64,000 bases of DNA from Limnephilus marmoratus (lineage: Eukaryota; Arthropoda; Insecta; Trichoptera; Limnephilidae). Both the position numbers and the translations under genes were made by a program. The notes beneath the pieces were generated by a model, which did not search any database, was not told where the DNA came from, and saw nothing but the letters and a program-made list of their open reading frames with translations. Positions 10,149 to 21,345 of this stretch are shown piece by piece (position 1 is the first letter of the stretch; the number at the start of each line of letters is the position of its first letter). The stretch covers positions 2,542,001 through 2,606,000 of the forward strand of contig OU862920.1 in the NCBI GenBank assembly GCA_917880885.1. Direction: 5' to 3'.

Positions 10149-11108
10149 GTAAACACTTACGTAAATCAGTATCAGAAATTAAATATCTCGGAGTGATAAT
10201 AGAACAACACAAGAAGTGGAAGAGCCATGTCTGTGAATTGGTTAAGCGTATCAGAAAGAGTATATATATATTCGTAAGATTAAGAGATATTTTAAAACTC
10301 AACAATCTAAAAAGAGTATAGGTACTATGCACTAATCCAGTCATTAATTCAATATGGAAATATTGGATGGGGGAGGGGGGGGGGGGGAATATTCTAAGTG
10401 ATCCAGAAGCTTATCATCAAAGTAATCCTAAAGAAACCCTCCACTTATCCAACAGAAACGCTTTTCGCAGATTTCACGGTGCCTCGAGTAGAGAATATCT
10501 TCAAGAAAAATGCAATTATCCAAATTTACAAAGATATCATCAAAAAATTTGAAACTGACCAATCAAAAAGATATCAAGACAACATCAAAATACCAAAATT
10601 TAATACCAAACTAATGCACAATAATTATATCTATTTAGGAATAAAGTTTTTCAACAACCTTCCCATTGAAATAAAAAAAAAAACCAAAGATATCAATAAA
10701 CTGAAACTCAAACTGAAGCTACACTTCATCAGGAATAATTAACTAAATAATTACCTGTTTTTCTCTTTCTTTCTATTTATTATTAATCTATATTCATCTC
10801 TATTTTATTTAGATTTTTCGAATTTCTCCTAAGTGCACAATATTTTAGTATGTAACCGTATCCTATGTATGTACACCTACACATATAGATGATCCAAAAG
10901 TCTCAATTGATCCTATTATATACTTACCTATTGCATAATGTTATTCTATTTCAGTTATAATTAGTGTAACTCGCTCATCAAGCACAAGAACTAGCTTCTT
11001 CTTTGGTGAGATTGCAATTTTTAAATAATTTCTGTACCGATATGTAATTTATATGTGTAACTCCACTGTACACTTATATATCTATATTAAATAATAAAAA
11101 AATAAAAA
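10149..11108 (+). mobile_element. 5'-truncated jockey/CR1-like non-LTR retrotransposon
   Basis: The insert lies inside Rep-D copy 2. AAAACTTAC occurs at both junctions (10140-10148 and 11109-11117), a 9-bp duplication. The right end is an A-rich tail, AATAAAAAAATAAAAAAA. A 5'-truncated body, 3' A-rich tail and short duplication are the signature of target-primed reverse transcription. The 3' untranslated part (10743-11090) is AT-rich without features. Confidence 0.85.
10166..10742 (+). pseudogene. Reverse transcriptase C-terminal region
   Basis: The first part reads SVSEIKYLGVIIEQHKKWKS and continues to LRDILKLNNLKRV before a stop near 10320. This is the YLGV..D/E..W..H motif that follows the catalytic YADD box in jockey/CR1-type enzymes. 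After a frame change and a G run at 10372-10387, the frame 10398-10742 carries the usual C-terminal end, with YPTETLFADF and YIYLGIKFFNNLPIEIKKK. The catalytic palm is missing because of 5' truncation, and the G run is a likely frameshift source. Confidence 0.75.
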
Positions 11109-11317
11109 AAAACTTACATCTATAGGATTAAACCTGCGAGAGAATGAGATGGTATAATCGGTCTCATCTTTGTGCGGTGTTTCGTAGCCTCTCCACCTTT
11201 GTCCACTTTAGTTTTCTGAAAGTTTCACTTCCACCGCGTGTGAATTGCTCATTTTTCATTCATTCATTTTTGAAGTTTTTTAAATATTTTTTCTACTAAA
11301 ACATAAATAAATTATCA

Positions 11318-11456
11318 TTTTTAATTGATAAACTAACGTTTTAAGACAAGATTATTGTGCATAGCACAAAGGGTAACAATTATTATAATCAATAATTATC
11401 AGCCTGAAACACTCATCTACATCGAAAAAATCTTCCGAGAAAAGATACATGACGCC
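11318..11456 (-). repeat. SINE-1, headless inverted copy
   Basis: Reads as the reverse of the SINE-1 body: GTAACAATTATTATAATCAA, then CAGCCTGAAACACTCATCTA, ending TACATGACGCC. It forms an inverted repeat of about 84 bp with 11658-11740. The further stretch 11318-11372 matches 26779-26835, so this copy extends beyond the palindrome. Confidence 0.7.
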
Positions 11457-11594
11457 ACCTAGCGAGAGATTTAGCACTAACAATGCCTCTCTCACAAAAA
11501 TAAAGTTGGTTGTTTCAGGTGGAAAAATGTAATAAACAGTAATTGTTGAATGAAACACTGGTACATATTGAATTATTTGGCGGGTATTAAATAA

Positions 11595-11740
11595 GCCGCC
11601 ATAGCTCAGTGGTGAGAGCTGATCGGCAATCAGAAGGACACGGGTTCAAGTCCCGTTGGCGTCATGTATCTTTTCTCGGAAGATTTTTCAATGTAAATGA
11701 GTGTTTCAGGCTGATAATTATTGCTTATAATAATTGTTAC
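11595..11740 (+). mobile_element. SINE-1: tRNA-derived SINE
   Basis: The first 70 bases (11595-11664) are tRNA-like. The acceptor strands GCCGCCA and TGGCGTC pair at six of seven positions. The D arm is GCTC/GAGC, with an A-box-like TAGCTCAGTGG. There is a CTGAT/ATCAG stem, and a perfect T arm ACGGG-TTCAAGT-CCCGT supplies a B box. The tRNA-unrelated body follows, TGTATCTTTTCTCGGAAGAT onward. The anticodon loop is abnormal, so it is not a working tRNA. The boxes suggest the element carried its own Pol III promoter. Confidence 0.75.
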
Positions 11741-11841
11741 ATAAATAAATGCTAGGCGTTGGACAGTTGAAGGCGGGGTTAGGGGTTGGTCGGTTACTCG
11801 GCTGAGTGACCAGTGATGACATGCGGAAGAAATTTTTTGTG

Positions 11842-11966
11842 TTTGATTTTGAAGAAAAAAATTATGAAAAAAAAGTCATCCTAAAAGTCACCGGAGACCA
11901 AAATTTCATTTACATTTTTTACTCCAAATAATATCAGAAATCACTGGTTACAGTAAGTACGTCCCT
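11842..11966 (+). repeat. MITE-K fragment
   Basis: The segment AGTCACCGGAGACCAAAATT and the end CAGAAATCACTGGTTACAGT match the right arm of the fold-back element at 16311-16631. Confidence 0.5.
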
Positions 11967-12225
11967 TAACACCCTGCATAAGCGCGCTTTCTTTAATCTT
12001 AAGCAATCTTCGTTTTCTTTTTGAATCTTTATAATGGAACCTTACACCATAAAAAGATAATTGATTTTTTATAAAGAAAAGTGATTGTTATCAGCGATAA
12101 CTAAAGTTTGTTCACATCGAAGAATGTCTTGACTAGTTACAGTTTTTGTTGTTTTTAAATACATAGTAAAAAAGCACTTTTCCGCGTATTCGAAATGTTA
12201 TTGTCAAGTTCCCCCTCATTCCGAC

Positions 12226-13012
12226 TAGGGATGTTATGGATATGATATTTCGGATCTGGATACGGATACGGATATAGGAATAATATTATACCGGTTTCGG
12301 ATACGGTTACGGATATGAAATTATTTCGGATTATCCGCTAGTTTCGGATAATTTCGGTTACGGAATTAGAATTTTAAAATTATAAAAGTAAAATACATAT
12401 AGCAAGATTTGACCTTTATTTCTAGTCTATATTATGATTTATTTTTACAATCAGTCAAATAAATAACTATTATTATTGCCACTTTAAGTGCTATGTAGGT
12501 ACCTATGAAGGTGTATACTTAAAAATACAAAAAACAAAATTATAACAAACAAACATAATATTGTAATAAAACCTTGGTACACTTTTCCTGTAATCTAAGT
12601 ATATACAAAAAACAGTTCTCAATGAATTTTGTCAGTAATGAAACCATTTAAAAATTTTTATTAATAAACTTTAATCTTAATTGTAGTTCTAACAGTAAAA
12701 ATTGAGCAAAGTAAATTATATATATTATAAGTAAATTATATTTAACAAAAAGTAATTATATTAGTAAGTAATCGTGAATAGTGTTAATGTTTGTACACCC
12801 ACAATCACAAAATTAATCATAAACAATTCATTAACGACTTATGACGGCTCGACAAGTGACGGCTCGGCCGGACAAAATAAACAAAAACCTGTCATTTAGA
12901 CTCTGCCTCTATCCGAAACTATCCGAAACTTTTATATCGGTTTCGGTTACGGTTACGGATATTTTTTTATTTCGGATATACGATAGTTTCATAGAGCTCC
13001 ATAACATCCCTA
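12226..13012. mobile_element. hAT MITE with perfect ends and 8-bp duplication
   Basis: The terminal inverted repeat TAGGGATGTTATGGA is perfect at both ends (12226-12240 and 12998-13012). ATTCCGAC flanks both sides (12218-12225 and 13013-13020), the 8-bp duplication expected for hAT. Subterminal regions hold repeated ATCCGAAAC/GGATACGGATA motifs, typical transposase-binding clusters of hAT elements. The interior is AT-rich and without a transposase. The intact ends suggest it was moved in trans fairly recently. Confidence 0.9.
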
Positions 13013-13020
13013 ATTCCGAC

Positions 13021-13270
13021 GTTCACCGTTGCGCGTTGGCTGTGCCGATCCAGGCTAGGGCGAACAGTGAGCACCGAACAGAGTCCTCGCGAACGCGGGC
13101 TACCTTTTGTAAGCGTCGTCGGGCCACGGCCCACGGCCCACGCGCCTTGCAGAATAACAGGAGCGTCTTGCTAATTGACAAGTCACTGGCAAAGGAACCT
13201 GGCAAGCGTTACACGTAATTCATAACAGTTTCATTTCATAGTCAAGCGCAGCCCTTGAATAGAATGGAAG
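13021..13270. other. GC-rich unique-looking segment
   Basis: This short segment is much richer in G+C and CpG than its surroundings. An open frame runs through it, but it starts inside the hAT element and has no recognisable domain. It could be a host promoter, 5' UTR or exon. No splice sites convincing enough to call were seen. Confidence 0.25.
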
Positions 13271-13479
13271 TCACCGAGAGCGAGGTACAGGGGAGCTCGA
13301 AAACAATATCATATTTTTAGATAAATGATTTTTTTAACTAAAGAGTTGAGCTTATACTTTTTTATGACAATAAAACTTACCTATGTTCTTAAAGCGAGAA
13401 ATTACTATATCTCTACGTGAGCGAGATCGTATTTTAACCTATGGCTATTACCAACGTTGATTGCTCGATATTTTCCGCC

Positions 13480-13690
13480 TTAGATTTTCCATAGCGTATA
13501 AAAGTGTGTCATCTGCAAACAGTTTGATGGAACAGTACTTTAGGCACTCGACTATGATATCATTTAAGCGTATGTATAAGTAATAAATAGGAGTGGTCCC
13601 AAAATAAATCCTTGAGTAACTCCAAGGCCTTATTCTTGTTACATCTACTATTTTGTTTTCACCGACATTCCTAAGTATGCTGAATATGCT
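13480..13690 (-). pseudogene. Jockey-like reverse transcriptase palm relic
   Basis: On the minus strand a GVPQG-like motif is read as GVTQGFILGPLLFI. It is followed about 30 residues later by KLFADDTLLYAM, which contains the catalytic FADD box of non-LTR reverse transcriptases. The stretch between has frame changes and the element ends are not visible. Confidence 0.65.
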
Positions 13691-14164
13691 GATATATATG
13701 CAGGCTTAAATTTTATGATTTTTCCGATACTGGCCTGACCCTTAGATATCATATTTAGGCGTAAGGACAGTGGGAGAAATGTCAAGAGACATAATCACTA
13801 CGTACTGTTGATGAAGCTACATTGCAATATTCATCCGCTTCGGCGCTACCGGCTAATTCGCGAGTTCTTTGCAATAAAAATGAGAATGCCCGCCATTTGC
13901 GCCCTCGGAATTTCGGTTGTGAGAGTACTATTATTATCATACCTTTTACAGGCAGAACGAACAATATGACGCGAAAATAATTATTATGGTGGTGTTTTTC
14001 TGAAAAATAAACTGAAGGGCACTGGTCTGTATTAATTCAATCATTTACAGCCATTTTCTGGAAGGAATGCAATATGCTATTCTAGCGCCTCTAGCGGCCA
14101 GCGAGGCGTTGCTAGCCAACAATTTGAACTTGGCAAACTTCAAAAGCCGCGCCGTATGTGCTAA

Positions 14165-14437
14165 GGGGTCGTCCATTAATCACGTGATGTTTTTTTAGCA
14201 ACTTTTTAACCCCCCCCCCCCCCTGGTGATATGTGGTGAGGTTTTAGACTAACTCCCCCCCCCCGAAATCACGTGTATTTTTTTAGTGCAAAGAATTTTG
14301 AAATTTTCAGAATATTATCACGATAAATAAATACACGTGATATCTCATTATACCCCCCCCCCCGTCGTGATATTTCGTGATTTTTTCCGAACCCCCCCCC
14401 CCCCCTTTCGAGCATCACGTGATTAATGGACGACCCC
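14165..14437. mobile_element. PIF/Harbinger-like fold-back MITE, copy 1
   Basis: The ends GGGGTCGTCCATTAATCACG (14165) and its inverse ending at 14437 form a near-perfect palindrome with long arms. TAA flanks both sides (14162-14164 and 14438-14440), a 3-bp duplication. Four long C tracts of 9-14 bases interrupt the arms. The GGG terminus with a 3-bp T-N-A duplication fits PIF/Harbinger, though the superfamily is inferred only from ends. Copy 2 is at 50437-50728. Confidence 0.8.
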
Positions 14438-14683
14438 TAAACTATTTCTACCTATTTCATGAATTAATGTGAACACCAATTTTAAACATTTTTATTAGTA
14501 TCTTTGTTGATTTGGAAGATATCGGCAGATCATCCATTTTTACTTAACTTACATTCTATTTTTCCCACTTTGTTTCAACTCTTGTATTTTATGTAACCTA
14601 CATTTTGTTTCTTATATTTTAGTGTATAGTTTGGCAATTAAGTCTAGAAATTTAATAAATTGGAACTAAACGTTTTCATTACC

Positions 14684-15300
14684 ATGGCAGCACATGAGTA
14701 CTACAGCAGACAAATGAACAAACCAATACGTAGTGATGCAAGAGGGGTTATATACTGCGTTTTTCAACTTTGCCAAGCCGAATATCACGCGAAGAAGCTT
14801 TTGTCGAATTTAGAAGATCTTTACAAATGAACTGCAAAAATGACTGGTACGTAGTATAGTTTGTTTAATAAATTTCATTAGTATTACAAGATTTATGCCA
14901 ATTTTCGAGCTATTATAACCATTACAATCTGATTTGAGGTTATACTTAAAAATTCAAATTTGAGACTCTCATTTGACAGTTCATGTGAAGCCACAAGAAA
15001 AAGGGAATAACTCAATTAAACAAAATAATAATGATATTATGCAACTTCTTTAAACTCATAGAAAAGTAACTTTTTTCTTAATTTTCTCTTTCTTTCTTAA
15101 TGAATATTATCTACTTTGTTTTTTTTTATACCTTCTATAATAATAATTTTTATGATGTTTTTCACACACAGGTAAATCTCAATCAACGGTAAGGCGAATC
15201 GTCAAGGAAGGGGAAAAAGCAGATGGAAAATTTGAAACACCTTGAAAACGGAAAATGGAGCGTCCTAAAAAAGAGTTGATGATTTTGATATTTGTGCCAT
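14684..15300 (+). pseudogene. IS630/Tc1-like transposase, N-terminal part with an intron
   Basis: ATG at 14684 opens a frame MAAHEYYSRQMNKPIRSDAR continuing to a TGA before TAKMTG. An intron follows: donor GTACGT at 14847 and acceptor TTTCACACACAG ending at 15171. The frame resumes as KSQSTVRRIVKEGEKADGKF. This HTH-like segment is one I associate with insect DDE transposases whose catalytic part looks like the relic at 38830-39577. Two in-frame TGA codons, one in each exon, interrupt it, and the DDE domain is missing. The retained intron argues against a processed copy. A domesticated or host-derived gene fragment is the alternative. Confidence 0.5.
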
Positions 15301-16310
15301 TCGTCAAAAAATTAATTTTTTTTAACATTTTGGAGTATGAAGTATTGATGTTTGTCTAAGATTTCCGTTATTTTTTAAGGATGCAACTTTATTTTGAATG
15401 TTATCTTTATAACTTTGTAATATTGCACTATAAAAGTATAATCCACTTAATTTTTTAAGTTCTGACGAATATGAGTAGGTTTTTTTTTAATTGTTTTTAT
15501 TATTAGTTTCTGTGATATGTATTTTTTTGTGTTTGATTTGAATATGTACCGCCCCATCCTTTATTGCCGTATTAATATTATTATTATTATTATTACCTTA
15601 TAACGAAATAAACGCCCACTTAAATTTTGTTTTGTTTTATTTTACTTATATTAAATTACAATAATTTTACTTCTATTATTTACTTCCATAAATTATAGTT
15701 TTTTGTACAAATTTTTTGAAAATACAAATACGTTATGAAATATGCATTTTGACCGAAGTGTTTTTTTAAACATACATTCATTGTCTTATGTTATGAGCCA
15801 TCTTGGTGTTGTCATTTAAAACCTAAAAAACGATTGCAGCGCCATCATCTATTTTCTACACTTAATTGCCAAACTGTACTTGTATTTTGTCAACTTTTTA
15901 TTTTTATTAATTTAAAAAAAGAACACGTGTTGCATCATATGTAAAAGCCCTACGGGCGACTAAATGAATAAATGTAAGTAAATACTGCCAAAATTTGACT
16001 GGAGTTGAGCTTTTATTAATATTCTAGGATATTTGGTTTGCAGGCTCTTTGCAGGACTTGGAGCCCGGACTGACGGAGCTCTAGGCATAATGTTTAGCTA
16101 CCTATAACTGTAGAACTACGACATCCCCTACTTAAGTAAGTGGCAAGATCGAAGGGAGTGGAAAATTGGTTTTAATTCTGATGAAGATACGGAAAAGTGC
16201 CGCAGGGAATTTTATTTCCATGGTTTCCCCAATTGGGTGGGTGTCTACATGGTGTGGATGAAGGAAGTGGAATATGTCATTAATATAAAAAGGTTGTTAA
16301 GATACGTACT
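15301..16310. other. AT-rich spacer
   Basis: Nothing coding is recognised. A short (TTA)n microsatellite lies near 15573-15595. Confidence 0.35.
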
Positions 16311-16631
16311 TGACTTTCTTTAACCAGCGGTTCCTGACATTATTTGGAGTACTTTTGCGAAATTATATTCACGGGCAAAATATAAGGCTTTGGGTCGAAC
16401 TTTGAAAGCACACTTATAATGCTCCATTGCGCACGTAAATGAAATTTTGGTCTCCGATGACCTTCCGATGTTTTTTTTTCAACATAAAACATAAAAAACC
16501 CAGTAGGTATTGGATAGTTAGCATCAGGATATGTAGAAGTACTTCTTTTGTTAGGTTTGGAAGAAAAAAAAAACATTCAAAAATATCACCGGAGTACAAA
16601 TGTCAAGGAATCACTGGTAAAGTAAAGTAAG
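16311..16631. mobile_element. Fold-back element, MITE-K
   Basis: The left arm AACCAGCGGTTCCTGACATT and the inverted right arm TTACCAGTGATTCCTTGACA are related, giving an imperfect fold-back of ~320 bp. A second, inner block GAAATTTTGGTCTCCGATGA matches (inverted) the fragment at 11842-11966. No target duplication could be fixed. Confidence 0.5.
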
Positions 16632-16907
16632 TTAATGTTGTGTATCTAAAAAGCTTCCGGCTTTTAGAATAGATGACGGTGATAAGAACTGTCAGTAGAT
16701 TCCGCTAGATGGCAGGTAGCTTAGTACCTAAGTTGTCCAACGGAGGGACGGGGGTCTGAAAGTGAGTGGTATCTGTTACACACGCTTTAGAACCAATTTA
16801 GCTAGCTCCCAGTTAGGTCGACAAACGTGGTCCATATTGTATACGCGAAGTATTAATAAAACCAGATAAACGATCAAGAATCTATTTATTCCCGAAAGTG
16901 GTAATTG

Positions 16908-17270
16908 TTCGGAACAAACGTCAACGGTTAATACGCACTTTTTTTTGATAAAACTTTTAGATTCTTCTTAATTACCATAAAAGACAACTATTTGCATTGG
17001 GGGAGGTTGAAAATGTTACATTTTTAATTTTATTTACGTAAATTGAAAATTTGCTTTCACACTGTCAAATCACTCTGTTTGCAGTTCGGAACAAACGTCA
17101 ACGGTTAATACGCACTTTTTTTGATAAAACTTTTAAAATTAAGATAATATACACAAGCCCGCTACATAAACCCTGCGTAGCCAAACAAACCATTCAAAAA
17201 CGTAGGCTGTTTTTTAAAGTAAAGATAACATACACAATCCCGTTACATAACCGTTGACGTTTGTTCCGAA
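16908..17270. mobile_element. Fold-back element with a 23-bp inverted repeat and internal copy
   Basis: TTCGGAACAAACGTCAACGG is at the left end (16908-16930) and inverted at the right end (17248-17270). A third copy in direct orientation is internal (17085-17107). Both direct copies are followed by GCACTTTTTTTGATAAAACT. The sequence CCCGAAAGT lies just outside on each side. There is no coding capacity. Confidence 0.7.
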
Positions 17271-17421
17271 TATTTACCCCGAAAGTAATCTTCAGACAAA
17301 GTATTTGGAGAATCTGTTAGTGTTGCTACAAATAACAGAACACTACAGTTAAGAACCTATTTATAAGAATGATGAGTAACGTATACTTATGAACAAATAT
17401 ATTTCATTTGTTTTTCCTTCT

Positions 17422-17619
17422 TCATAATATATAATCAGGGATCCTACAGGACCCGCAATAATAAATTCTTCTCTCATCACCCACTTTAACCCGCCTGACA
17501 ACGCTGCTCAACCGGCGACATAGTTCCTCTGTATTTACATTATACAGAGAGGGGCGCTCTTGTGAGGTATCACAAAGATAGTAGGAACGATCCTTTCTCA
17601 TGTGACAAATGTCGGGCAC
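17422..17619 (-). other. Unassigned open frame, possible exon fragment
   Basis: A 65-codon minus-strand frame in moderately GC-rich DNA encodes a basic, Cys-containing peptide with RKDRSYYLCDTSQERPSLYN. I do not recognise it. It could be a host exon or a transposon fragment. No convincing splice pair was found, so it is listed only as an open question. Confidence 0.2.
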
Positions 17620-17810
17620 GCGTTTGGCGTATTTTCCGACTTTGCGCCTGTGCCGAAGTTCTCCATTCTTCCATTGAAGTACCGGTAGATCAAGGAAGCA
17701 TTCCTACCTGAAGCCTGCGCTGTAAACTTGCTCTGTTCTAACGTACAATAACTCGTCACATGAGTGATACAAACAATAACATATTATGTAAGTCCAACGC
17801 AGGATGATTC

Positions 17811-18356
17811 TTTCTAAAATTTATTATTTTAATTTAACCATTCATCTTGAATACAATTCTCTTCTCCCCTCTGGAACCCACAATATAATATTCATGTACA
17901 AGCTATTGAAAGAATACAAAACAAATTCTTACTTTTCCTAAATTTTAAAATGGGTATTCCAGCATGTTCCAGTTGAACTTTAACACTATTGTCAATGATA
18001 TGAATATGCTCAAATTGTCACATGGAAGGATTTTCATCGACTTGGTATTTCTATATAAAATTTTAAATGATGTTGTTGATAGTCTGGTATTGCTTGCACT
18101 AATTAGCATTCGGATTCCACTACGTAATACGAGAAGTCGGGATTTATTTCAGTGCAGAAAGTGCCACTAACTACCACTTTATGAATTCCTCTTTGCCCAG
18201 AATATTAATGCGGAGGGAAACAATTATGCCAAGTCAGTAGAGAGGCAGTTCGATTACGTATAATAAATACTGTAAGTATAATTTTTACTATTCATATATT
18301 CATATGTTTATTTATGCCCCTGAAAAGGGCATAAATAAATAAATAAATATTCAATT
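17811..18356 (+). pseudogene. CR1/jockey-like non-LTR 3' fragment with A-rich tail
   Basis: Frame-shifted translation gives VQAIERIQNKFLLFLNFKMG, then GRIFIDLVFLYKILNDVVDS and IRIPLRNTRSRDLF. This is the ordered C-terminal signature (paired IQ, FLYKIL, PLRNTR) of CR1/jockey-type elements. It ends in GCATAAATAAATAAATAAAT at 18327-18350, a plausible 3' tail. Several frameshifts and stops are present. Confidence 0.7.
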
Positions 18357-18559
18357 TTTCATGAGAAAAACTTTCTTTTTATAACTTTTGAAGGTTATTC
18401 CCATCAATATAATATATCATAGAAGAAGAAGATAACAATAATGAACTAAACGAAAATCTGAAAGAGAACAATTCATATTTTAGCAGTAGTTCAAAGCCTG
18501 AGCACGGTGTTTATTCGTATTGCCGTGTATTATAATATGTACCGAAAGCATGTTTTAAA

Positions 18560-19236
18560 TCATTGAAAATAATCATGTTTATACATAATGCCATTTTATG
18601 TAACAATGATTTGGTCAATGTTGTTAAATACTCTGAAATAGAATTATTTGCTGATGATGCCAAGCTATAGGTACAAGCCAATAAAAAGTGTAAACGATTG
18701 TGTCAATTTACAACATGATTTAAACAATATATTTACCTATTGCAAATATAATCAACTATTTCTAAATGTCTCAAAATATCATCACATTACCTTTTCAAGA
18801 AATAAAAATAAAACATTATTTAATTATTCTATAAATTACAACAACATTGCAACAGTCTCAGATATTCGTGATCTTGGAATAACCCTTGATAGTAAACTAC
18901 AATATAACCTTCATATACAACAAATCACAAATAAAGCCGCTAAAATGTTAGGTTTCATCATAAGAAACACAAAACTTTTTAATAGCATCAATATCATTAA
19001 GCAACTCTACTTTGCCTATGTACGGAGTCATCTGGAGTTTGCATCAGTTGTTTGGTCTCCATTTTACAGAATCTACATAAACAAAATCGAGGCTATTCAA
19101 AACAAATTCCTAAAATACAGAACAGACTATGCAATAGTTATAATAGCGTATTATCCAATGTGGACATTTTCAATTGCGAACTTACCGAATATAAGAGGTC
19201 CATAAAAGAGTTTTCTCTGATGGTTCTTGAATAATG
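18560..19236 (+). pseudogene. Non-LTR reverse transcriptase relic, palm to C-terminus
   Basis: Starting near 18600 the translation reads VNVVKYSEIELFADDAKL, containing the catalytic FADD box, then meets a stop. A frame from 18648 resumes with CVNLQHDLNNIFTYCKYNQL, VSDIRDLGITLDSKLQYNLH and AYVRSHLEFASVVWSPFY. These follow FADD in jockey/CR1-type enzymes in the right order. The C-terminus decays after 19140. This looks like a second, separate element from the fragment at 17811-18356. Confidence 0.75.
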
Positions 19237-19961
19237 TTATGTTTTTATTGTTTATATTTCTGTTATGATTTGAGTTAAATGTACAACCTCTCTCCATGGC
19301 TACCAATGTATTATACTTATTCTTATTATGCTGTATACTTATTATGTATGTATACTTATTCTTATTATGCTGTCTCAGTAGAAGTAAAGACACAAGGAGG
19401 AAATCCATAATTGGTTTTATTTTGGCTATTTAATACTATGTACAAACTGAAATAAATGTAAACACTCGAAAATTAATAAATAAAAATAAATAAATAATTT
19501 ATTACACATCGTAGTTACAACGCATAAACAAAAATAAAACATATTATATATTATTACATACATAAATTATATCTAATATTGTAAATTTTAATGTAGTTTC
19601 TCTTATAAGAGTACTATGTATTATAAATTCAAACTTCTAAACACAATAACCTAACATAACTTCATCTCTTTATGTTGTAAATCTTATTGTGATTCCTTCA
19701 ACTGGTTACCATCTACTATCAGTTACCTGATTTACACTACTATACTACTTCATCTACTATCAGTTACCTGATTTACACTCTTCAATACTACTAACTTAAC
19801 TACTTATCTCATACACTGTAAAAACGAATATATTATATGTTACCAGGTTAATTCGGTAAATCTGAATGTAATATATGCTATGAGGTTGCTTTTTCTATTT
19901 TTTTGTTATGTAATTATGTACATTTTTTAAGGAATAATATGAACTAAACCTGTCAAATTGT
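19237..19961. other. AT-rich spacer with short duplications
   Basis: Contains a ~30-bp direct duplication (CTACTATCAGTTACCTGATT at 19708 and 19753) and a duplicated ACTTATTCTTATTATGCTGT near 19315 and 19352. No genes are recognised. Confidence 0.4.
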
Positions 19962-20160
19962 CTGTCCTGGAATGGGAAACTTTCCTAGTTGGACAGGCAA
20001 AGTTTCCTAATATATAATTTGTACTTTCTTCTGTATCTATATATGATAAATAAATAAATAAACAAGACACAGAAAAATAGAAAAAAAAACAATGGTCGCA
20101 ACTGGGATTCGAACCCAGAGTCTCGTCTAACCGGAACGTTCGTTATTGCCGCCTTCTGTT
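19962..20160. repeat. SINE-2 tail (plus) and head (minus)
   Basis: 19962-20010 carries the SINE-2 tail motif TGTCCTGGAATGGGAAACTT. 20047-20160 is an inverted SINE-2 head: on the minus strand CTCTGGGTTCGAATCCCAG forms a T arm and TTGCGACCAT follows, as in the fuller copy at 21346-21592. Confidence 0.6.
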
Positions 20161-20499
20161 AAATCATAATATTTGTCCCATATTTCAAATTTTAGAATGA
20201 ATGTTCCCAAAAGTTGTCTTGACAGAAGCTCATTCCTGTGATCTCTTGAATGAAACCATTACTTTGTTAAGAATATTACGAACTAAATATACAATTACGA
20301 TACGATAAAGTACGATTGGAAAACACTTTAAACATTTTTGAAAACCTTTTATGCTAACGATTCTGATATTTTTTGTATGCCTCTACTGAAGTATAAAGCT
20401 GTACTAATTAAACAATTTAGCAGTACGTTTTTTTTAACAAGGTCACCATATACAAGTATTTTCTGTTTGCTTCTTCTTCACTGCTTTCAATAACTTTGT

Positions 20500-20760
20500 A
20501 TTAATATGTATTATTTTTCTTTTGGTTTATTTATAATTAATAGGTATTATTTTTCTTATGTATTATTTTTCTTTTGGTAGAATGTATTATTTTTATTTTG
20601 GTAATATGTATTATTTTTCTTTTGGTTTATTTACAAGTAAACTTATAATTTTACATTTCTTTCTTTTTTCTATATTGAAAAAAAAAAACATGTACGTAAA
20701 GGACACTTGTGCATAATTATAAATAATTAATAATAACTAAATTAGTAAATAATTAAATTA
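20500..20760 (+). repeat. T-rich dispersed repeat, inverted partner at 54467-54595
   Basis: TTTCTTTTGGTTTATTTAC, ACATTTCTTTCTTTTTTCTA and ACATGTACGTAAAGGA occur here and, inverted, at 54467-54595. An internal TGTATTATTTTTCTTTTGGT unit is tandemly repeated three to four times near 20505-20625. Confidence 0.6.
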
Positions 20761-20893
20761 TGCATACATTATAAATAATTAAATATTCTTGCCTGAACTT
20801 TAGTAAATAAGATAAAGTTTTTTGGCGATGATTTGTTGATTTGTGTCCCAAATTGGTAATTTCTAAATTAAATTTACGCCTATCAAAATGTTT

Positions 20894-21110
20894 GTCATTT
20901 GACTGTCCTAGAACGGGAGACCTTCCTGGTTGGACAGTCAAAGCTTCTTTGTATTGATGTATTCTCCATAACAAATAAACGTTTTATTATTATTATTATT
21001 ATTATTAATTTGGCTGTCCTGAAACGGGTATTCTTCCCAGTCTGTCCAACAAAGTATCATTTTGGAATGCATTGTAATATATACATAAATAAATAAATAA
21101 ATAAAATAAA
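20894..21110 (+). repeat. Two SINE-2 tails with microsatellite ends
   Basis: Two tail copies in a row: TTGACTGTCCTAGAACGGGA followed by (TTA)n, and TTGGCTGTCCTGAAACGGGT followed by (AAAT)n near 21083-21105. The simple-repeat ends suit SINE or LINE 3' tails. Confidence 0.55.
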
Positions 21111-21345
21111 CAAATGAAATAAATAAATAAGACAAACAAATGAAATAAATAAATAAAAACAATATTATCTTCAAATAACTATTTTTCCAAATTACATATG
21201 AATAAGTTCGGTTGCATTTATCCGAGATGTTATCCAGGTTATAAACCAATTCTTGGAATGATTGTTTCCAATAAAAAGGGTAGTTTTGAAGATAATAATT
21301 GTTAAATCTAAAATTTTAAATATGAGATTGACAAGTTTGACAAAA

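Larger units (their letters stand above)
10082..11262 (+). repeat. Rep-D, copy 2, split by a non-LTR retrotransposon
   Basis: The left part (10082-10148) begins GAAATGAAAACTTCTTTAGC and the right part (11109-11262) resumes at the matching internal point ACATCTATAGGATTAAACCT. Only about 230 bp belong to Rep-D; the rest is the insertion at 10149-11108. Confidence 0.75.

Noticed and set aside
11595..11664. Functional tRNA gene
   Set aside because: The anticodon loop is abnormal, the acceptor has a mismatch, and it is attached to a SINE body with further copies.
12841..13218. 125-codon gene
   Set aside because: It starts inside the hAT MITE and crosses its right end and target duplication, so it cannot be an old gene. 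The GC-rich right half is noted separately.
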